This document shows positions 58,976 through 64,000 of a stretch of 64,000 nt of DNA, piece by piece; the first letter of the stretch is position 1; each line of letters begins with the position of its first letter. Source of the DNA: Chamaea fasciata (lineage: Eukaryota > Chordata > Aves > Passeriformes > Sylviidae). The notes under the pieces were generated by a model. It saw only the letters and a list, made by a program, of their open reading frames with translations, was not told the DNA's origin and made no database searches. The position numbers and the translations under genes were made by a program. The stretch spans positions 7,470,013 through 7,534,012 of the forward strand of contig JARCOQ010000006.1 in the NCBI GenBank assembly GCA_029207755.1, written 5' to 3'.

Positions 58976-61900
58976 TATCAGTTTTCATAGATTTAGGATT
59001 ATTTTTACCTCCCAACCCCAGATCATCCAGCTGTTATAATCTCCCCAAACTATTTCTGGTCATTAAGTAATTGTGTTGGGTTCTTGCACTGCCTTTTTGT
59101 TTCGCCTTTCATTGTATTCACTGCTTTTACCACTATATTTAAGCCCACATGGATTTTTGGCACTGCCTACTACTTTGAGGAAAAAATCTCATTAAAATCT
59201 TTAATGTGTTCTTCCCAGAAGCATTAAAAACAAATTATCATTTGTAGGTGTAGTGCCTTTCTCATCTCTGGGAGAATGCAAGTTGTGAGTGCAGTCCGAA
59301 ATAAAACCTTCATGGAAGGAGTGATATTATAGGTAGTGTGCTGCTCTGGAGAAAAGCAGCATATTGTACAGTGGAGAAGTCAGTGGTCTAAAGGGCTGGA
59401 CGCAAAGCGGTTTGTTATTCTTCAACCATCTAAATTGGCTTTGTGAATTAATGTGAAACAGAATAGAAATATTCACACTTCCCGTTTCAACTGGTGCAGA
59501 CAGGCCTAGGACTGTTGGAGTGTAGAAGCATCAATACAAATACTTAATTTATAATGATGGTAGACCAGGTATGATTTGTGTCTTTTTGAGTTTCTTTTTC
59601 CTAGCAGAAAATATTTTCATGCAGTTCAGTGTTTTAAGTCTATTAATAATTGTACAAAGCCTTAACAGCAGATATTGTAATGTATATATTAATAATGCTT
59701 TTGCAGAGAAAAATATACTAATGCTTTTCTAAATGCTCAATTAAGCAATTACCTAATGCCACAAAGCATTAGTAACAGAGAGCAAGTATAACCTTAAAAT
59801 GTTTTATGATACTGTAGATGTCTAAGAGTTTTTCTAAGAAATATAAGAGAGGAGCACATGGAGTGAAGCAGTCTGTGAGGAGAGAAGCATCCAGCCCACT
59901 GTGACAAACAGCTTTGGGAGGTTGTCACAGCTCCTCCTCTGTGGCTTAGCTGGCCAGTGTGGCCATGGCCACAAGACTATCTGTGCTGTGCCACTTCCAG
60001 AAATACTAAACACGTAGTATTTATTTTACATATTTAGATCATAGCAGCCTGAGCCAAAAAGACTTATCTAGCTTCCTTCTTCCTCTTCTTTTTCCCTTGC
60101 CCCAGCACTTCCTGGAAATGTCCACATTAAAATAGAAAACTGGGTCAATCTAAAATATCAACTAAAAAGAAGAGTCTGTAGATTTGTTTAGCAAGCTTTC
60201 TTTTGTATTTAAGAGAATTTTAGCTTTCTTGTTCTAGAACATTCCTGTGCAGTTTCTGCAGCAGTTATCTTTGTAATGCAATAGAAATCACTGATACAGT
60301 TTGTCAGTTTGTTCCTGAATTTGGTTTGGGCAAATTAGTAGATTTCTTCAGAGTGAAGTGTTAACACTTAACACCTACTGGTTTAAATTCCAGCACTGCA
60401 GTTTTGATCACCCTGTTTGCTTAGTTCATCCTCTGTAACCTTTGGTATATATGAAGCAGGGACCTAAAAAAGGGGTTGTTGAATAGGAAGTACGTACACA
60501 CCACAGACCACACTCTGCTTTGTGCCATTCTTTATCAGTTAAGCAAACTTTCATGGCGTCTTGTCAACCATTTTGTAGATAAGCTACTCTGCAGAGATAT
60601 GACACACATTAGAAGCATATGGTAATTTGGGTTAGAATGTATTTCAGGAGGTTTCTTCTCCAATCTCCTTAAAGCAGGGGTGGCTCTGAGGTCAGACCAA
60701 GTTACTCAAGATCTTATCCAGCTGGGACTTGAAAATATCCAAGGACAGAGTTTGCACAACCTCCCTGGGCAAGCTGCCCCAGTGCTTGACTGTTGTCACA
60801 GTAAAAAAGCTTTTCCTTATATCTGATCAGAACCTCTTGCGCTTCAACTGATGCTCATTGTTTCTTCATCCTCTCTCCATAGACCCCAGGAGGAGCCTCC
60901 TTCTTTTCAATGACCTCACAGGAGGGCTGCAATCGGATCTCTCAAGCAATCCCTTTCTTTCACCTTCATCCTTTCCTGTGTACGTTTAAACGTCATAGGT
61001 TAGTATCTTGCAGCTAAGGTGTGGCAAGCTTGTGTTCATGCATGCCCATGCTCAGACACACAAAACACAGGCAATCTGGGGTGCCAACTTCGCAAGGCAG
61101 AACCAGTGTCTTCACTGATTCAGCCTGCTGTGAATGGCTGAAAAGCATTGGTGTGGAAACCACCTCTCTAATCTTCACAGCAGCTTCGCTTGAGGTAAAC
61201 CAGATCTGCAGTGGTTGGAACAGTGAAGAGTCTAATGAGGCTGTGATTGAAGGAAACCTCCTGTCCCTTCCTCTTGGCAGCCTCCAAGAGCACTGCTGCT
61301 GCCTGAGCTGTGTTCCAGATGAGCCAGAGGGCAAAAGATACTTCCTCAGTGTGAGGAGCAGAATGGCAACTTGCTGTGAGTAGAGCTAAGCTGCCACAGA
61401 GAGTGAATGGGTACAATAGAGAACTGCACTGAGGCTACAGCTGCCCTGCACAAACACTGTCACACTGATGTGGATGTAAAGCTGTTGTAGAAGAGGAAAG
61501 TGCTTTATTAGCACTGCTTCAGGGCTGGAAGGGCTTCTGTTCAGTGGTAAGATCTGGAAAACTGAGCAGATGTGCTAACTGTTGATTGCATTAGTTTATG
61601 CTCTCTCAAATTGTTTTTAAGTAATATAAAGTTAACTCTACTTTAACTCTGTCTGGGCATAACATGTATAATGCATAATATATAGAGAGCATAACTGGGC
61701 AGGAATGCTGCAGCTGCTGAACTGCAGGTACATCTGCAGGGCAGGTCCCAGGAGATGTCCTGAGATCAAGTCTGTGTCTTTGCTTTGGGAAGAATGGGAG
61801 TTTTGCTTATGTGAGACACTGAAGGGTGACCATTGACCTCTAACCAACTAAACACACCCAAACATGTCTGTTTCTGTTGACGTGTTGCATTTTCTCTGCT

Positions 61901-64000
61901 TTCTGTAAGCCCAAAGGAGTAAAGAGGAGGAGGAAAGAGCTGATTTAGCATTGCCTGACAGATGCAAGAGCAATTACCAGAACCCATCAAGGCTTTTCTC
62001 AGCTGCAGAAAGCGTGAAGAGCGTATTTTGACAATGTGCCACAGGCAGACAGGGTCCTGCTTTGTGTTATGTTGTGAATAAATAGTGCCTGGCTGTGTCA
62101 AGAGTTTATGCAGGGTTTTCAGGATCTGCCGAGGGTCTGTTATTGAAGAGTTTCTTTTACTTCTCTGAACTGCATAACAAATTAAATATAGCATGCTCTG
62201 CACAGCACATGGTTTTACTGTGCCATAATAGGAATCAGAGCAGGACAAAACAATTAAAAGAACAGGCAAAAACTTGAAAAAGAACAGGCAAAATGGAGAC
62301 TGTGTGAGGGACAAATCAGAACAGTCCTGTTCATACTGTGGAGATGTGAGGCTGGTCTCTGGTGTCTTGTGGAGAAGGACACAAGCTCTGAGAGCATGGG
62401 GTTATTGGTGCAGCACTGGGCACTTCTCATATACCAACCATAGAAATCCCATAAATAATCCCTCTTCTCCAGAAACAAGGCTATTTTCTCAAAGACTTGC
62501 CCCAGCAAATGTCTTCATTCCCCCACCTGTGCCAAGCCCTGCAAGGGCAGCGTGGTCTGGACCTACCTGTCTGCCATCATATGGTCAGATGTGTAGATCA
62601 CACATGACCAGATCATCTTCTGCACAGGTCCAAACCATTTCTTTGTTATTTCTTTCTTTTCCCCCATTCTCAGGCTCAGGTTTGCTTTTGAGCCGTAGTT
62701 ATCAAGACAGGCCACTCCAAGTCATGGTTAAATCAGATTATTTTGGTTCAACAGCTCCTGGAAAAAGAATGTCCATCCACTTTTTCCCTGTAAATCTGGG
62801 GAGATGTTACAGCAAGGACCAGTGGGTGCCCATGTCTTGCCCTAAAAATACAGAGGTAGGAGGCAAGGTGTGGATTTAGAATTGGGGGCTCAGCAGTGCT
62901 TCTAGGATCCCCCTTCGGAGGATGGACTCACCTGCCATCCTCTCCACTGCAGTAAGACCACCAACACTTCCTGCATGTAGAAGATGCCTTATCCTGAGAG
63001 CAGAAATTAAACTGCTCTTCTTAGAAATGTACAAATGTCAACTCACTCTCACTTGCTAATAACACTGAAGTTGTGCCAGAGTTGTGCCCGAGCCAGGATA
63101 AATCAGCACTGAAAGCTGAGAAGTGTGGTGTTTGCCAGCTGGGCTGGTGGGCCAGTTCAAAACCAAGTGCTTTGAGCCAACACATGCCGGTTTTACCTTT
63201 CTCACTGCTGCCAAATGACTTGCTTAAGATGTGGCATTTCAGAAGGAGAAGTGGGCTTATGTGGTTTTGGTGCTGTAACAGATTTACGAAGGATTCTTCC
63301 TGCAAAAGCATGTAACATGAAAACCCAGTTGCAGGATTGCTTGGAGGATTTTTTGGACCTTCTCCATGCTTTGGATGTTCCCTCTGTATGTTTTTACTTT
63401 GACTTAAATTTGCATTGTCTATTCTTTCTATTTTCGTTTCCCTTTTGGTTTTTTTATTTCTGTGTAAAAAAAAAAAAAAAGCATCTTTGGAATGTATGTT
63501 GGTTTTGAACACTCTGCTGCAAGGTTTGTTGCTGAGAGATCATGGCCTAAAGGCTGTGAGGTCCTGGGCATTTAGATGCTGCCTCATTGAAGCAGCAAAA
63601 CAAATACAGCTCTGTGGCCAGACCAAGAGAAAATGCTGCAGGTTTAGTCCTTGCTTTCCAGGGTGGGCTGAGTGAGAAACCATCAAAATAACTTGTGAGA
63701 AGCATGCTGTGTTTTAAAACACAAGCAGAAACACATTTTATTGGTTCTGCATTGTTCATTCGCAGAAAAAACTGTCATTCACCTCTCTTGAATAATATTT
63801 TTAAGCCTTGCATAGTAGCACATGTAATCTCCATGAGCTGACAACTACAGGACACCAGTGCTCCAGGAACATGGGGAATACTTAGGATGGACTTATGTAC
63901 TCTGGAGCAGGTGAACGTGGCAGCAGTTCACATTGCTTTGCATTGCTGAGAGCTCTCTGGCTTGCAGATACAGAAGGATGTCATAGAATCTCTTGTAATG
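58976..64000. other. Intergenic, right end
   Basis: Unique sequence apart from the CR1 fragment at 60630-60960 and an A-run near 63466-63480. The longest frame (62274-62879, plus strand, 201 codons) shows no domain. The last bases contain TCATAGAATC (from 63982), which could be the first bases of another CR1 cut by the window edge. Confidence 0.55.
60630..60960 (-). mobile_element. CR1 LINE 3' fragment
   Basis: AGATCTTATCCAGCTGGGAC, TTGAAAATATCCAAGGACAG and CCTCCCTGGGCAAGCTGCCC, with the pattern of a 3' end in reverse complement. A moderately diverged member of a different CR1 subfamily. Confidence 0.8.

Noticed and set aside
62274..62879. A 201-codon plus-strand frame
   Set aside because: No recognisable domain, composition typical of non-coding DNA, and no promoter or splice context. 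Kept only as a chance frame.

Overview
This window is vertebrate nuclear DNA, almost certainly from a bird. CR1 LINE fragments dominate the repeats, there is one solo retroviral LTR, genes are sparse and split into small exons, and GC is moderate with isolated CpG islands. The CR1 subtypes and the LTR style suggest a neoavian, perhaps passerine, genome, but I cannot fix the species by reading alone.

I can support one protein-coding gene. It is ST3GAL5 (GM3 synthase, lactosylceramide alpha-2,3-sialyltransferase), on the minus strand from a CpG-island promoter near 54.8-55.4 kb to a stop codon at 34,583. Seven coding exons join with consistent phases into 418 codons, the same length as I recall for the long human isoform. 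Exon 1 encodes an arginine-rich cytosolic N terminus. Exon 2 carries a second candidate start. Exon 3 encodes the signal anchor. Exons 4 to 7 encode the lumenal catalytic domain with sialyl motifs L, S and VS. Intron 1 is about 11 kb and holds a perfect 39-copy GGGAA array, a CR1 fragment and a strong 19-bp-arm hairpin.

Layout: 1-32 kb is intergenic, with at least nine CR1 pieces. One of these, at 7.0-8.2 kb, is split by a 529-bp solo LTR with a 5-bp target-site duplication. The same region has a GATA- and homeobox-rich unique block (8.8-9.7 kb), an orphan CpG island (21.9-22.4 kb), a smaller CpG cluster (27.9-28.0 kb) and several A-rich tracts. From 32 to 34.5 kb is AT-rich sequence compatible with the ST3GAL5 3' UTR and flank. 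From 34.5 to 55.4 kb is ST3GAL5. From 55.4 to 64 kb is upstream flank, containing a heavily decayed old CR1 copy of about 1.9 kb and a further CR1 fragment.

I saw no tRNA, rRNA, CRISPR array or bacterial-type feature. Nothing I can read amounts to a new biological system. The observations most worth checking are the ST3GAL5 N terminus and its leaky start context, the competing exon 2 splice donors, the intron 1 hairpin, the pentanucleotide array, the nested LTR and the orphan CpG island.
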